Shown: positions 16,211-16,551 of the stretch, piece after piece
Position numbering within the stretch: position 1 is the stretch's first letter
Layout of the letters: each line of letters starts with the position of its first letter
From: Asterionellopsis glacialis
Taxonomy: Eukaryota > Bacillariophyta > Plagiogrammaphyceae > Rhaphoneidales > Asterionellopsidaceae
Direction: 5' to 3'
DNA: 16,551 nt
NCBI GenBank assembly: GCA_014885115.2
Contig: WKLE02005051.1
Span: 1 to 16,551, forward strand
Position numbers and translations under genes: made by a program
The notes under the pieces: generated by a model
What the model was told of the DNA's origin: nothing
Seen by the model: the letters and a program-made list of their open reading frames with translations, nothing else
Databases searched by the model: none

Positions 16211-16551
16211 TTATGCGGCAGTGGCAGCGTGGTAAGGTTTTACGCAATGAATATTGAATCTGTCTAGTACTGGTCCCCGTTGAATAGTCACGGTACCGTT
16301 ACAGTGTACTTGACAAATGATGAATGGTCCATCGCGTGGTTGTTCGTATTTACGTGGGTTGGACCTATCATTTTCTAGTAGGGCTTTGTCTCCTACTTTC
16401 CAATCCTGTTCGATTCTCTTAGCATTTTCACGCTGATTGTTACTAGCTATTCTAGCTTGTTTTCTACTATGTATGTGTTCCCAGTTTGCTTTGTGTTAAA
16501 CGTTAAATATCATATCTCTACCAAAAACTAGCTGGCCAGGCGTAGCTTGGA
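16211..16551 (-). pseudogene. Ty3/gypsy polyprotein, C-terminal end of integrase
   Basis: The frame enters from the window edge and ends with a TAA at 16213-16211. It reads TPGQLVFGRDMIFNV, an in-frame TAA (16498-16496), then HKANWEHIHSRKQARIASNN, a spacer with GDKALLE, GPFIICQVHCNGTVTIQRG, and VLDRFNIHCVKPY. The order of a PGQLVFGRDM segment at the end of the integrase core, a basic helical linker, and a GPF.I..V..NGTV.I small beta domain is that of gypsy integrases, which insert element cDNA into the genome. About 113 codons are visible. The single stop suggests this copy is inactive unless it is read through. The remaining domains lie beyond the window. Confidence 0.85.

Overview
The window looks like AT-rich nuclear DNA of a unicellular eukaryote, most likely a stramenopile and perhaps a diatom. 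The grounds are an intronless, clearly eukaryotic deubiquitinase gene, ankyrin-repeat remains, short intron-like segments, a Ty3/gypsy fragment and a decayed DDE transposase of a kind I associate with diatom genomes. The lineage is an inference; there is no rRNA or organelle marker. I saw no tRNA, rRNA, CRISPR array or bacterial operon.

Only one gene looks intact and under obvious constraint: a USP14/Ubp6-type proteasome-associated ubiquitin hydrolase on the minus strand (7540-9282). It has a ubiquitin-like domain, a complete catalytic set and an insert carrying a ubiquitin-interacting motif. Nearly everything else is transposon-derived or broken.

Left part (1-7100): two diverged direct repeats of about 336 bp (14-350 and 5757-6091), both starting TG and ending CA. 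Between them lie a frameshifted unrecognised gene (891-1531), a retropepsin-like fragment (1614-2013), a minus-strand lysine/aspartate-rich gene (2442-3236), a cluster of A/T-core motifs, and a short spliced-looking minus-strand reading frame (4001-4229). A 58-bp GT-AG segment occurs twice here in opposite orientation with one difference. An ankyrin-repeat pseudogene follows (6282-7102).

Right part (9283-16551): a 627-bp Harbinger-like MITE with 3-bp TAA target duplications, which seems to carry a captured GC-richer reading frame; a 147-bp near-perfect hairpin; a minus-strand gene (11119-11830) homologous to the one at 2442-3236; and, divergent from it, a decayed DDE transposase (12125-14388). 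The end of the window holds a two-copy 162-bp tandem repeat and, on the minus strand, the 3' end of a Ty3/gypsy polyprotein followed by a GC-rich candidate LTR. That LTR contains three 34-bp repeats centred on GACGTCA (CRE/bZIP-like) sites.

The most interesting themes are the recurring minus-strand accessory protein, which sits next to a transposase in one case; the duplicated intron-like segment (a possible introner); the gene-capturing MITE; and the bZIP-site array in the LTR.
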